Translations under genes and position numbers: made by a program
Shown here: positions 9,201 to 17,743 of the stretch, one piece after another
How the letters are laid out: each line of letters begins with the position of its first letter
Position numbering within the stretch: the first letter of the stretch is position 1
Notes under the pieces: generated by a model
Told to the model about the DNA's origin: nothing
What the model saw: only the letters and a program-made list of their open reading frames with translations
Databases searched by the model: none
Assembly: GCA_963666805.2 (NCBI GenBank)
Contig: CAXXWR010000003.1
Span: 496,001 to 560,000 of the forward strand
From: Fusibacter sp963666805
GTDB lineage: Bacteria > Bacillota > Clostridia > Peptostreptococcales > Acidaminobacteraceae
Reading direction: 5' to 3'
DNA length: 64,000 bases

Positions 9201-9824
9201 CTAAACTTCTTTTTTTCTCAGCAAATGTCCTATCACCATCCCAATGGCAGACAGAATCATCCCCACTATTAATGTTGTGAAATCTGGCAAATTGAACTTA
9301 CCAATGCTTATTATACTACCCAGTTTAAAGGTCACATAGTCTGCCAACATGTACATGAATCCAAAAAAGACTATCATCAGCCACTTGGCATGGGTCCATC
9401 CTCTATCCTTGCCTATTAAAAAGCTAATAATAAGACTTGTCACAGGTAAGACAATGTAAAAGGTCAATAAGGCGTAACCCATTGCATCGCTAGGGCTTGA
9501 TCCAATCCAAAAAAGACCAATCATAAAGGCCCAAATTAAGACATAAGTCGTCACTTGTATGAGTTTTGAAAAATGTCTCTGACTCTTAACAACATCGGTA
9601 CTTTCACTTAAATAGTTAACCATTTGAGGGTCTCCTTTCACCAGTTCATCTAAAGTGATTTCATAATAGTCACTTATTTTAATAAGGCTAATGATATCTG
9701 GATAAGATTTATTATTCTCCCAATTGGAAATAGTTTGACGGCTGACACCTAAAAAATCAGCCATTGTCTCTTGGGTCAATTTATGATTTTGTCTCACGCT
9801 TTTAAGTTGATTTCCAATATCCAA
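9201..9824 (-). CDS. XRE-family HTH regulator with membrane-spanning C-terminus
   Basis: An N-terminal XRE helix-turn-helix (LTQETMADFLGVSRQTISNWENNKSYP, about residues 16-42) is followed from about residue 90 by four hydrophobic segments. Total length is 207 residues. Translation starts at TTG 9824, with GGGAGGG about seven bases upstream. Membrane-tethered XRE proteins of this layout are common in Firmicutes, but their targets are mostly unknown. It stands alone between the GH2 operon and the Asp-box gene. Confidence 0.82.
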   Translation of the reverse strand: MDIGNQLKSVRQNHKLTQETMADFLGVSRQTISNWENNKSYPDIISLIKISDYYEITLDELVKGDPQMVNYLSESTDVVKSQRHFSKLIQVTTYVLIWAFMIGLFWIGSSPSDAMGYALLTFYIVLPVTSLIISFLIGKDRGWTHAKWLMIVFFGFMYMLADYVTFKLGSIISIGKFNLPDFTTLIVGMILSAIGMVIGHLLRKKEV

Positions 9825-9919
9825 TGACAGCCCTCCCTTACCCTTTAAGTATAGCTGAAATGTCTATAAAAGTCTGTCAAAATGTTTTGACATCCTTGAA
9901 ATATCAACATTTTTTGATA

Positions 9920-10768
9920 CTATTTACCTGTCGTCCATGTTTGACCCCCATCACTTGTGTAAAAATAAAATGCAATTTGACTATAATCAGTCTCGTCCGA
10001 TAAAGTCACTGGTATAATGCCATAGTTCCCATTGAATCTTGGAGAAGCAAGTGTTAATCCCTGATTTTCATATTTTTCTGGATAATCAAGGCTAACTTGT
10101 TCCCAGTGTTGACCGCCGTCTTGAGTCTTATATAGAGGGCCATGTCTTTCAACATCATACCTATAGGTTATATACGCTTCTTGTGGATTGATGAAGGCGC
10201 CGCCTGCAATAACCCTTGAATAAGTTTCCATTGCATTAGGAATTTCCGTCCAAGTCGCTCCACCATCTTCCGTTATATAAATAAAGTGCTCTTGACGACC
10301 TAACCCAACATCACCACCAACTAAGACCCAGCCGTGAAGATCATCTTCATAACCCACATAAATATTAAATGCAGTAAAATCGCCATATACAGAATCATTA
10401 ATTTGGGTATTGGCCCATGTCACTCCACCATCGTGGCTATAATAGACTTCAACAGCATCTCCTTGGGGAATAGTGACTGCCAATGTTTGTCCCCTCTCGT
10501 ACACATTATCTCTCGTCAAATACCCCTGCTCTTCTGAAGAAACTTGAATATCCGTTGATATCTCCTGTCCTAAGCTATTCACAAAAATCAAATTCCCTGA
10601 CTCTATTTTAAATTGAGGGATTTCTTTTAACTGATCATAAATGGCTTTATCATTTTCACTGGTTTTAGTCAATGCGTCTTCATGACCCAATGGATTAATC
10701 ACAATAAACCCTAATAATAAAATGAGCACTCCCAATAATAAAATCCATTTTTTCCTAAACTTATTCAT
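9920..10768 (-). CDS. membrane-anchored Asp-box (BNR/sialidase-like repeat) protein
   Basis: A 282-residue protein with an N-terminal anchor or uncleaved signal (KKWILLLGVLILLLGFIVI) and four Asp-box repeats of the S/T-x-D-G-G-x-T-W kind: SHDGGVTW, TEDGGATW, TQDGGQHW and TSDGGQTW. Such repeats form blades of a beta-propeller, as in sialidases, sortilin and photosystem-assembly proteins. No sialidase catalytic residues are evident and four repeats are few for a complete propeller. It probably sits on the outer face of the membrane. Function is unknown. Confidence 0.75.
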   Translation of the reverse strand: MNKFRKKWILLLGVLILLLGFIVINPLGHEDALTKTSENDKAIYDQLKEIPQFKIESGNLIFVNSLGQEISTDIQVSSEEQGYLTRDNVYERGQTLAVTIPQGDAVEVYYSHDGGVTWANTQINDSVYGDFTAFNIYVGYEDDLHGWVLVGGDVGLGRQEHFIYITEDGGATWTEIPNAMETYSRVIAGGAFINPQEAYITYRYDVERHGPLYKTQDGGQHWEQVSLDYPEKYENQGLTLASPRFNGNYGIIPVTLSDETDYSQIAFYFYTSDGGQTWTTGK

Positions 10769-10884
10769 CTATCATTTCACACTTTCTAACGATCCCTTTA
10801 TTAACACTATTATTCATTAACCTCATTATACCAAAACAATATTATAGAAGGGTTACAATGGGATGACAATCTCAATTCATATAC

Positions 10885-10917
10885 AAAAAAACGCATCCAT
10901 TTTGAATTAGATACGCT
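10885..10917 (-). terminator. intrinsic terminator of the SulP gene
   Basis: On the minus strand CGTATC (10912-10917 region) pairs with GATGCG (10891-10896 region), with one G-U pair, followed by a U-run from the A-tract at 10885-10890. It lies about 30 bases after the SulP stop. Confidence 0.6.
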
Positions 10918-10947
10918 TCTGACTTTCCATTATTTTATAGAGATGAT

Positions 10948-12642
10948 TTATTGTATCACTAAGTAATGATCTGCATATTCAATGGCCTCTTTCACTGAAT
11001 TAAAGATTGTTGGTTCCATATTTTCAATAAAAAAGCCCGATTTTTCTAGCAATCCTAAGGGTTGTTCATTTACACAGGCCAGTAATAGTACAATACCTTT
11101 TTGTTGACATCTCTTCTCAATACGTTTAAGGGACTGGTAAGCAGTCGCATCCATATTGGGAACATTCTTCATTTTTAAAATCAAAACATCCGTATTGTTT
11201 TTAACTTCATTCATGGTATCTAAAAAGACATTGGCTACCCCAAAGAAAAGTGGCCCGGTTATTTCATAGACCATCATCCTTTGATTCAGACCAATATGTG
11301 TTCCATCATTAAAACTCTTAGTCCCATCATAATCTGCATCTTCATCAAAAAGTGACACATAGTTTTCATTAACCTTCGTAATTTGGGAACTTTCTGACAT
11401 ACGTCTTACAAATAAAAACATAGCAATCACCATACCAAATTCTATCGCAACAACTAAATCAAAGACCACTGTCATGCCAAAAGTGACCAATAATACTGCC
11501 ATATCACTTTTAGTCGATTTAAGAAGTGCTCTAAAGGAACGCCATTCACTCATGTTATAGGCTACAACCAGCAAAATAGCTGCTAATGTAGTCATTGGAA
11601 CAAGTTTTGCCAATGGCATAAAGACGAGCATAATCAAAAGGAGTGCAAGAGCATGCACCATCCCTGCAATAGGTGTCCTCCCACCATTTTTAATATTGGC
11701 TGCCGTTCTTGCTATTGCCCCCGTTGCGGGGATACCGCCAAAAAGTGCCGAGGCAATATTTGCAATGCCTTGAGCGATAAGTTCCATATTAGAATTGTGC
11801 TTTTTCCCAATCATGCCATCCGCAACTACCGCTGATAAAAGTGATTCAATACTGGCTAAAAAGGCAATGGTCAGTGCTGGCCCCATTAAATCCTTAATCA
11901 TCGGAAGATCTAAATCAAAGTCAGCAAAATTGATAAGATGAATCCTGTTGCTAATTTCTCCAAATCTTGATCCAATTGTTTCAACCGGTAAATGTAACAA
12001 AGTGACTGCACATGTGGCAACAATCAAAGCGACTAATGAACCAGGGATTTTTCGATTCAATTTAGGCCAAAAAACAATAATCAAAAGTGAAAGGATTCCT
12101 ACGAGGCTTGTCGTTAAATCAATCGTTGAAAAATGACTGATATAGGAATGCCATTTAGCAAAAAATTCAGAGGGAACATTATCTATTTGAAGTCCTAAAA
12201 AATCTTTAATCTGTGTTGACAAAAGAACAAGGGCAATCCCACTTGTGAAGCCAGTTGTCGTTGGATAAGGAACAAATTTAATGACACTTCCAAAACGCAT
12301 TAACCCAAAGAAAATCATTATAATGCCCGCCATAATCGTCGCAATCGTTAAACCACCTATCCCGTATTGGGCAACTATGCCATAAACGATAATGACAAAA
12401 GCACCCGTTGGTCCACCAATTTGAACCCGACTACCACCTAAAAAAGAAATAATAAAACCTGCAATAATCGCAGTGATAAGTCCTTTTTCAGGTGTAACAC
12501 CTGATGCAATAGCAAGGGCAACGGATAAAGGTAAGGCAATAATTGCCACAATAAGACCAGAAACAAAATCCTTCCCCAGCTGTTGAGGGGTCAGTTCTTC
12601 TTTTCTGTGATTTAAAATTGAAAATAATTTGGGTTTTAACAT
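10948..12642 (-). CDS. SulP-family anion transporter with C-terminal STAS domain
   Basis: A 564-residue integral membrane protein. The N-terminal SulP signature (DFVSGLIVAIIALPLSVALAIASGVTPEKGL) and GGSRVQIGGPTGAF are clear, as is the GIPATGAIARTAANIKNGGRTP segment. About 10-12 membrane segments are followed by a STAS domain from about residue 440 (NMDATAYQSLKRI is the usual STAS loop). Family members carry sulfate, bicarbonate or other anions; the substrate here cannot be told. The start is ATG 12642, preceded by GAGGAGG; an earlier in-frame TTG lacks a site. It appears monocistronic. Confidence 0.88.
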   Translation of the reverse strand: MLKPKLFSILNHRKEELTPQQLGKDFVSGLIVAIIALPLSVALAIASGVTPEKGLITAIIAGFIISFLGGSRVQIGGPTGAFVIIVYGIVAQYGIGGLTIATIMAGIIMIFFGLMRFGSVIKFVPYPTTTGFTSGIALVLLSTQIKDFLGLQIDNVPSEFFAKWHSYISHFSTIDLTTSLVGILSLLIIVFWPKLNRKIPGSLVALIVATCAVTLLHLPVETIGSRFGEISNRIHLINFADFDLDLPMIKDLMGPALTIAFLASIESLLSAVVADGMIGKKHNSNMELIAQGIANIASALFGGIPATGAIARTAANIKNGGRTPIAGMVHALALLLIMLVFMPLAKLVPMTTLAAILLVVAYNMSEWRSFRALLKSTKSDMAVLLVTFGMTVVFDLVVAIEFGMVIAMFLFVRRMSESSQITKVNENYVSLFDEDADYDGTKSFNDGTHIGLNQRMMVYEITGPLFFGVANVFLDTMNEVKNNTDVLILKMKNVPNMDATAYQSLKRIEKRCQQKGIVLLLACVNEQPLGLLEKSGFFIENMEPTIFNSVKEAIEYADHYLVIQ

Positions 12643-12665
12643 GTGATTCCTCCTCAAAATAAGTA

Positions 12666-12697
12666 CCTTATTGATGTTAATGAGTTCGTCAATAAGG
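12666..12697. promoter_or_regulatory. inverted repeat in the SulP leader
   Basis: CCTTATTGA at 12666-12674 and TCAATAAGG at 12689-12697 are perfect 9-base inverted repeats 14 bases apart, 24 bases upstream of the SulP start codon. No T-run follows, so an operator or a leader hairpin is more likely than a terminator. No regulator can be named. Confidence 0.4.
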
Positions 12698-12782
12698 CAT
12701 TTGAGCCCGCCATGTTAACACGATTTACACCATAAGCATTGTGATTATAAACCCATTAGACACTGATAGCAAGTTTTTTATT

Positions 12783-12807
12783 TTGAACATTCACTCATAA
12801 TGTTCAA
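12783..12807 (+). promoter_or_regulatory. palindromic operator-like site before the OYE reductase
   Basis: TTGAACATT (12783-12791) and AATGTTCAA (12799-12807) are perfect 9-base arms with a 7-base spacer, in the divergent region between SulP and the flavin reductase. A second short palindrome, TATTGTACAATA, lies at 12877-12888. Both may bind a regulator; which gene they control is not settled. Confidence 0.45.
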
Positions 12808-12974
12808 GTGTGCCATTTCACTCTACTGCTGATCATTCCATTCTCAAACGGGTCTTACTTTCATTCTATCTCATATTATTGTACAATAGCTCTGAGACAA
12901 AAGATACAATAACAAAAGAAACAAAATGGAATAAAACTGGGAGAACGTCCCCGATTAAAACGAAGGAGAATTCA

Positions 12975-13973
12975 ATGAAACTTATTTACGCCCCCCTCAA
13001 AATCAAGCAAGTTGAACTGAAAAATAGGATTGTCATGCCTCCTATGGCAACTTCTAAAACCAGTCACGGTTCTGTCACAGAAGCACTCCTATCTTACTAT
13101 GATGAAAAATCTAAAGGTGGTCATTTGGGCCTTATTATAACAGAGCATGCTTACATTAATTCTCAAGGCATGGCACATGCGGGTCAAATGTCAGTATCTT
13201 CCGATGACGTCGTAGAAGGTTTATCAAAAATAGCTGATGTTATCCATCAAAATGGTACCCCCGTCATTGCTCAGATTAGTCATGCAGGGCGTTCTACTTC
13301 TAGCCAAATCACTGGTTATCCGACTGTAAGTGCTAGTGCAGTCCCAATGGTCAGAAAAAATGGTGAATCATCAGAAACTCCTCAAGCGATGACTCAAGCC
13401 CAAATTAATCAAGTGATTACCGACTTTGTAAAAGCAGCCAAACGTGTGAAAGCAGCAGGTTTTGATGGGGTAGAAATCCACTCTGCCCACACCTATCTTT
13501 TAGACCAATTCTATTCACCTCTTTCTAACAAAAGAACAGATGACTATACAGGTCAAACGCTTGAAGGACGCCTTAAATTACACAAAGATGTCATTGAAGC
13601 CGTTAGACAAGCCACTGGAGATGACTTTCTCATTGCTTTAAGACTTGGGGGCTGTGATTATACAGAAGGTGGTGCAACAGTTGAAGACAGCGTGATAGCC
13701 GCTCAAATGCTTGAATCTTACGGTCTTGACCTACTTGATATATCAGGGGGGATGAATGGCTATATGATTCCCGGTTATACTGAACCCGGTTACTTTTCTG
13801 AAATGACTCAAAAGATCAAGGAAAAGATAAATATCCCCGTTATTTTAACTGGAGGTGTGACCGCTGCTGAACAAGCTGAAGATCTCTTAGAAAGACAAAC
13901 CGCTGATTTAATAGGTGTTGGAAGAGCTATTTTTAAAGATTCTGAATGGGCTAAAAAAGAACTCCATAAGTAA
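12975..13973 (+). CDS. Old Yellow Enzyme family flavin oxidoreductase (NADH:flavin oxidoreductase)
   Basis: A 332-residue FMN-dependent TIM barrel. Recognisable parts are the MPPMATS segment, QISHAGRST, the substrate-binding HSAHTYLLDQFYSPLSNKRTDDYTG region (the two His bind the carbonyl of enones) and the phosphate-binding GVGRAIF near the end. It lacks the C-terminal FAD/NAD domain of 2,4-dienoyl-CoA reductases, so it is the short YqjM-like type that reduces activated C=C bonds. The start is ATG 12975 with AAGGAG upstream; the reading frame is open further 5' but that part has no protein-like features. It is a single-gene unit ended by a strong hairpin. Confidence 0.88.
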   Translation: MKLIYAPLKIKQVELKNRIVMPPMATSKTSHGSVTEALLSYYDEKSKGGHLGLIITEHAYINSQGMAHAGQMSVSSDDVVEGLSKIADVIHQNGTPVIAQISHAGRSTSSQITGYPTVSASAVPMVRKNGESSETPQAMTQAQINQVITDFVKAAKRVKAAGFDGVEIHSAHTYLLDQFYSPLSNKRTDDYTGQTLEGRLKLHKDVIEAVRQATGDDFLIALRLGGCDYTEGGATVEDSVIAAQMLESYGLDLLDISGGMNGYMIPGYTEPGYFSEMTQKIKEKINIPVILTGGVTAAEQAEDLLERQTADLIGVGRAIFKDSEWAKKELHK

Positions 13974-14011
13974 GAGGCCCCTAAAGTGAATTGACATAAC
14001 CTTGAAGCTAA

Positions 14012-14045
14012 AAATGAGGACTTAATCCTAAGTCCTCATTTTTTT
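14012..14045 (+). terminator. intrinsic terminator of the OYE gene
   Basis: A perfect 13-base stem (14012-14024 with 14029-14041), a 4-base loop and a run of T; about 40 bases after the stop codon. Confidence 0.9.
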
Positions 14046-14131
14046 CATAGATCATCCTATCTATAATCTATAGATTTGTCTTAAAATAATCTGGAAAATA
14101 TGGCTTCCAAGGATTAATGAACCTGCAATGG

Positions 14132-14869
14132 TTATTCTCTTCCACAGTAAATTTCAATCGCTTGACTTATCAGCATCGCTGTCCCCATCTTAAACTTGTC
14201 CATATTCTGAATAAAACGTTCATCAGCCCCATACATTTGTCCCAAGCCAGCTAAAATATCATCACTGCATTCATAATAATAACTTGTAATAAAAGCTTGC
14301 CATTTTTTCACCAAACCTTGAACGGCTGGATCACTCGCCTCACAATCTACTTTTTCTGAAAATGCTTTCAAAAGGTCATCCATTTCTTGACTTATTTTAG
14401 CCCAATCTTCTTTTGAATACTTAGCGGTTTTCTCTTGAGATTCTTTATAGGCATCACTTTGACCCCAACGCATTTTCACTTCCTCGGCATATTTTTCTTT
14501 TGCCGCTTCAATGTCTTTCATATCAAACTCTTTAAAATCCATCGTTATTTCTCCTTCTAACTGTTTAGTGAGGAGATTAATCAGACGGTCTAGTCTCTGT
14601 CGCTTTAGTTTCAATAAATTTTTTTGACTTTCAAGTGCCCAATTTATATCGTAGTCATCAGCCTCCACCATCACTTTAATCTCTTTGAGTGAAAAATCCA
14701 GTTCTTTATAGAAAAGAATCTGTTGGAGTTTTACGATAGATTCTTCATCATACAGTCTATAGCCTGTTTCTGAATTAATTTCACTGGGTTTCAGCAAACC
14801 AATTTCATCATAATAATGAAGTGTTCGCACACTGACCCTTGCTAATTTTGCCATTTCACTAATCGTCAT
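14132..14869 (-). CDS. MerR-family regulator with TipAS-like ligand domain
   Basis: A 245-residue protein with an N-terminal MerR winged helix (MTISEMAKLARVSVRTLHYYDEIGLLKP), a long dimerising helix to about residue 110 and a C-terminal TipAS-type domain (KYSKEDWAKISQEMDDLLKAF, GLVKKWQAFITSYY). TipA/Mta-like proteins bind peptide antibiotics or drugs and activate multidrug genes and themselves. The start is ATG 14869, seven codons inside the longest frame, because AGGAGGTGA is placed correctly for it. Its own promoter has the MerR-type long spacer with a dyad. No efflux gene is adjacent, so the main target lies elsewhere or is itself. Confidence 0.88.
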   Translation of the reverse strand: MTISEMAKLARVSVRTLHYYDEIGLLKPSEINSETGYRLYDEESIVKLQQILFYKELDFSLKEIKVMVEADDYDINWALESQKNLLKLKRQRLDRLINLLTKQLEGEITMDFKEFDMKDIEAAKEKYAEEVKMRWGQSDAYKESQEKTAKYSKEDWAKISQEMDDLLKAFSEKVDCEASDPAVQGLVKKWQAFITSYYYECSDDILAGLGQMYGADERFIQNMDKFKMGTAMLISQAIEIYCGRE

Positions 14870-14888
14870 TTCATCACCTCCTGCCATC

Positions 14889-14919
14889 ATATTACTGTAT
14901 AACGTAACGTTAAGGTCAA
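14889..14919 (-). promoter_or_regulatory. MerR-type promoter with 19-bp spacer and internal dyad
   Basis: On the minus strand TTGACC (14914-14919) and TAATAT (14889-14894) are separated by 19 bases, the overlong spacing that MerR proteins correct by DNA distortion. The spacer holds a perfect 13-base palindrome, TAACGTAACGTTA read on the plus strand (14900-14912). This is a textbook arrangement for autoactivation by the gene just downstream. Confidence 0.8.
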
Positions 14920-14969
14920 CTCCTTTGGATTAAAAACTTAAGTATGATTTCAAATCTTTCTCTTAGCAA

Positions 14970-15007
14970 TTAAAAAGCATGCTTAGAATTTGATTTCTAG
15001 CACGCTT
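14970..15007 (-). terminator. intrinsic terminator of the coiled-coil gene
   Basis: Minus-strand stem formed by 14995-15007 and 14975-14988 (one G-U pair and one bulge) followed by a U-run; directly after the stop at 15020. Confidence 0.7.
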
Positions 15008-15019
15008 AAAATGGTCTTA

Positions 15020-15742
15020 CTAAATCGTCATCGTCTCAACGTCTTGTGTTTCTTGTTCTACTTTAAGACCCTCTTGAGTATAAAGAACTTTTTCATTTCT
15101 CACGTCTTCATCTTCAAGGGATTCTTTTTCATCCTCTGTTTCAGCAGACTGATCCAAACTTGATTGACTGACTTTATCATTACTTTTATCTTGAACTAAA
15201 TCCTTCATCAAGTCAGGCACTTTGTTTTTAAGCTGGTCTTTAATTTTACCCAACTCATCTTCTTTTGCTTCTGTTGAAGCCCCTCTTGCCCGGTCTATTT
15301 TAATTTCATTTTCAAGAACACGTGCACGCCCTTTCATTGCGACTTGTGTTGATCTTAAAGTTCCCAATAAGTTTAGGGTTAAATCCATTCCTATGACTTG
15401 TTCACCTTTATCATTATGTATATCTTTAGAAAAATCATGACTCGCTTCTGTTGTTTCTGCGATTTTTTTCACTTGTTCTTGCTTCTCTTTTTGAATCTCA
15501 AGTCGACGCTGAGTCAGTTCCTTATGAAGCGTATCTAATTGTTTTTGAAGTTCTTTTCGTCTTGCCATTGCGTCTTCCATTGACAATTGTTTATTGTCTG
15601 AAAGCTTATCCATTTTCTTTTGAACCATTTCAATCTGCTTCTGTAAAGATTGAATTAAAGAATCTTGTTTCATCGCTGTCATATTACTTTGATAATCGAT
15701 AGAATGATTGCCCTTTACACCTTGAACATGATTGAGTTGCAT
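15020..15742 (-). CDS. coiled-coil protein, FlxA-like, function unknown
   Basis: A 240-residue, highly charged, cytosolic protein. Residues about 28-95 form a continuous heptad-rich coiled coil (SLQKQIEMVQKKMDKL and onward, rich in Q, K and E). The C-terminal third is acidic (AETEDEKESLEDEDV). The N-terminal pattern recalls FlxA-like proteins of Firmicutes, but the match is weak. The start is ATG 15742 after GGGGAGG; the preceding GTG is too close. It has its own terminator. No function can be assigned. Confidence 0.6.
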   Translation of the reverse strand: MQLNHVQGVKGNHSIDYQSNMTAMKQDSLIQSLQKQIEMVQKKMDKLSDNKQLSMEDAMARRKELQKQLDTLHKELTQRRLEIQKEKQEQVKKIAETTEASHDFSKDIHNDKGEQVIGMDLTLNLLGTLRSTQVAMKGRARVLENEIKIDRARGASTEAKEDELGKIKDQLKNKVPDLMKDLVQDKSNDKVSQSSLDQSAETEDEKESLEDEDVRNEKVLYTQEGLKVEQETQDVETMTI

Positions 15743-15846
15743 CACTAACCTCCCCTTGCAAAAAAAATATTTTCATAATTATTATCGTCAAATGCCCTAA
15801 AAAAATCAAGTCCTTCTTCTTATTTATTCTCATTATTTATATGCCT

Positions 15847-16815
15847 TCACTCTAATCCTAAAGCCTTCCTTTGACACTCAATTTTCGATTCATGTTCAGC
15901 ACGGTCTCTTGAAATAAATTCATGTGTCAAGTACTGAGGTTGAATAATGTTAATCAACTGCTGGACTTGAGATGATGTGAAGGGCATATGGGTGTCAATT
16001 TTAAAGACATAGGGGTAAGTGACTGCCATTCGTTCTTCATACGTCATAGAAGCATCATAAGGAGAGGCTTCCAGCATTTGTCTGACGACTTCTCCTGTCA
16101 AACTCTGCTGTAAGTGCACCCCCTTAATCCACTCCTTTAAACTGCCCTGTTTTTCAAGACAGGTTTTTATATACTCAATCGCTTGATTTTCTGTTTCAAG
16201 CTCAAGATTGGTATGCATCAAATGCCCCGTGTCGAGCATAATGCCCTTATGGTCATAACGGATACCTTCAATTAACTGGCGTGTGATTTCCGGCCTAAGA
16301 AAGTCAAAACCAGCCCACCATAAGTTTTCAACCAAGAAATCAAAGTGATAATCTTGCCCCTCTAAAAGTTGATTAATGAGCTCAAGACAGGCCTTAACAA
16401 CCACTTCATCACTATGTTTTCTTTCATAAGTCAACGTCTCTTTTGTAGAAATATCAGTAACATGAAAAACAACATAGGCGACACCTAAAGTTTCTGCCAA
16501 ATCAAGTTGTTTTTGATAGTGTTCAATCATGGCTTGTTTATTTTGTCCTAAAAAAGAACGTGCCTTATCAACTGTGTCGTATTCCTCAATTATTCCTGCT
16601 TCATTATTATTCCAAAAGTCTACCCATGCATTATAATATGAGAGATGAATCCCTTTTATTTTTTCAGCGGGTATCCATCTCAAATCAAAGTCACCATAAA
16701 ATAATATTTCAAAACCATCGAGCCCCTGTTGATTGCAAAAGTTCACCATGTCTTCTGAGTCTTTATATCGCTCTAAATCCCATATTGTATTGGTCGTGTT
16801 AGTTGTAATCAGCAT
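15847..16815 (-). CDS. sugar-phosphate isomerase/epimerase-like TIM barrel (AP endonuclease 2 superfamily)
   Basis: A 322-residue protein with the barrel pattern of the xylose-isomerase-like/AP endonuclease 2 superfamily: GLDGFEILFYGD, IKGIHLSYY, VAYVVFHVTD, FLVENLWW, GIMLDTGHLMH and IKGVHLQQS are successive strands with metal-binding E, D and H residues. The exact reaction is not predictable. The start is ATG 16815, nine bases after AAGGAG. It lies 58 bases after sucD with no terminator between, so it may be the third gene of the riboswitch-controlled unit, though no metabolic link to succinyl-CoA ligase is known to me. Confidence 0.75.
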   Translation of the reverse strand: MLITTNTTNTIWDLERYKDSEDMVNFCNQQGLDGFEILFYGDFDLRWIPAEKIKGIHLSYYNAWVDFWNNNEAGIIEEYDTVDKARSFLGQNKQAMIEHYQKQLDLAETLGVAYVVFHVTDISTKETLTYERKHSDEVVVKACLELINQLLEGQDYHFDFLVENLWWAGFDFLRPEITRQLIEGIRYDHKGIMLDTGHLMHTNLELETENQAIEYIKTCLEKQGSLKEWIKGVHLQQSLTGEVVRQMLEASPYDASMTYEERMAVTYPYVFKIDTHMPFTSSQVQQLINIIQPQYLTHEFISRDRAEHESKIECQRKALGLE

Positions 16816-16873
16816 AGGCACTCCTTTGAGATTAAAATAATTAAATCCGCTCTTTAATCTTACTCATCCTTTT

Positions 16874-17743
16874 TTATTTTAGCACTTTTATCAATTGAGG
16901 TACAATATCTGAAAAAGTCATGGCAACAGGAACACCCGCTGATTCAAAGGCTTCAATTTTGGATTCAGCTGTTCCTGAATTTCCTGAAATAATTGCCCCT
17001 GCATGTCCCATACGCTTTCCTTTGGGTGCCGTTCTTCCGCTAATAAAAGCTACAACTGGCTTTTTCATATTCTTTTTTATCCATTCAGCAGCCTTTTCTT
17101 CACTATTACCGCCAATTTCGCCTATAAGAACCACCGCTTCTGTCTCTTTATCTTCGTTGAAGGCCATTAATACATCAATAAAATCTGTTCCTTTAATAGG
17201 GTCGCCACCAATACCGACTGCTGTACTTTGCCCCCATCCTTTATTACTAATAACAGCCACTGCCTCATAGGTTAAAGTCCCTGATCGGGATACAATGCCA
17301 ATAGATCCTTTTTGGTGAATGTCACTTGGCATAATGCCAATTTTACTTTTATCAGGTGTTATAATTCCAGGACAATTAGGGCCAATTAATCGCGTTTTCT
17401 TCCCTTTGAGATAGTGATGAACATCTAGCATATCGTGTAGAGGAATATGCTCTGTCACGCATATAACAAGCTCTATTTCAGTATCAATAGCTTCTTTAAT
17501 TGCACCTGCTGCATAAGGTGCAGGAACAAATATGATAGAAGTATTGGCGCCTGTTTCTTCTACCGCTTTAGCCATTGTATCGTAGATAGGAATCCCCATA
17601 TAGTGTTTACCATTTCTTCGCGGTGAGACGCCCCCAACAATTTGAGAGCCATATTTAACCATTTGTTCTGTGTGTAGACGTGCCGACTTGCCAGTAATCC
17701 CTTGAACGATAATGCGACTATGCTCTCCTACCCAAATACTCAT
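16874..17743 (-). CDS. sucD: succinyl-CoA ligase (ADP-forming) subunit alpha
   Basis: 289 residues, the standard length. The N-terminal Rossmann CoA-binding domain (VQGITGKSARLHTEQM) is followed by LIGPNCPGII, SRSGTLTYEAV and GGDPIKGTDFIDVL. The phosphorylated active-site histidine lies in GRTAPKGKRMGHAGAI, about residue 245. With SucC it interconverts succinyl-CoA, ADP and phosphate with succinate, CoA and ATP. The start overlaps the end of sucC by 26 bases and has AAAGGAGG upstream, so translation is likely coupled. Confidence 0.95.
   Translation of the reverse strand: MSIWVGEHSRIIVQGITGKSARLHTEQMVKYGSQIVGGVSPRRNGKHYMGIPIYDTMAKAVEETGANTSIIFVPAPYAAGAIKEAIDTEIELVICVTEHIPLHDMLDVHHYLKGKKTRLIGPNCPGIITPDKSKIGIMPSDIHQKGSIGIVSRSGTLTYEAVAVISNKGWGQSTAVGIGGDPIKGTDFIDVLMAFNEDKETEAVVLIGEIGGNSEEKAAEWIKKNMKKPVVAFISGRTAPKGKRMGHAGAIISGNSGTAESKIEAFESAGVPVAMTFSDIVPQLIKVLK

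Noticed and set aside
12810..12974. 55-codon N-terminal extension of the OYE reductase
   Set aside because: The extension is low-complexity, contains the promoter region and ends at a well-placed AAGGAG/ATG that fits the family's N-terminus.
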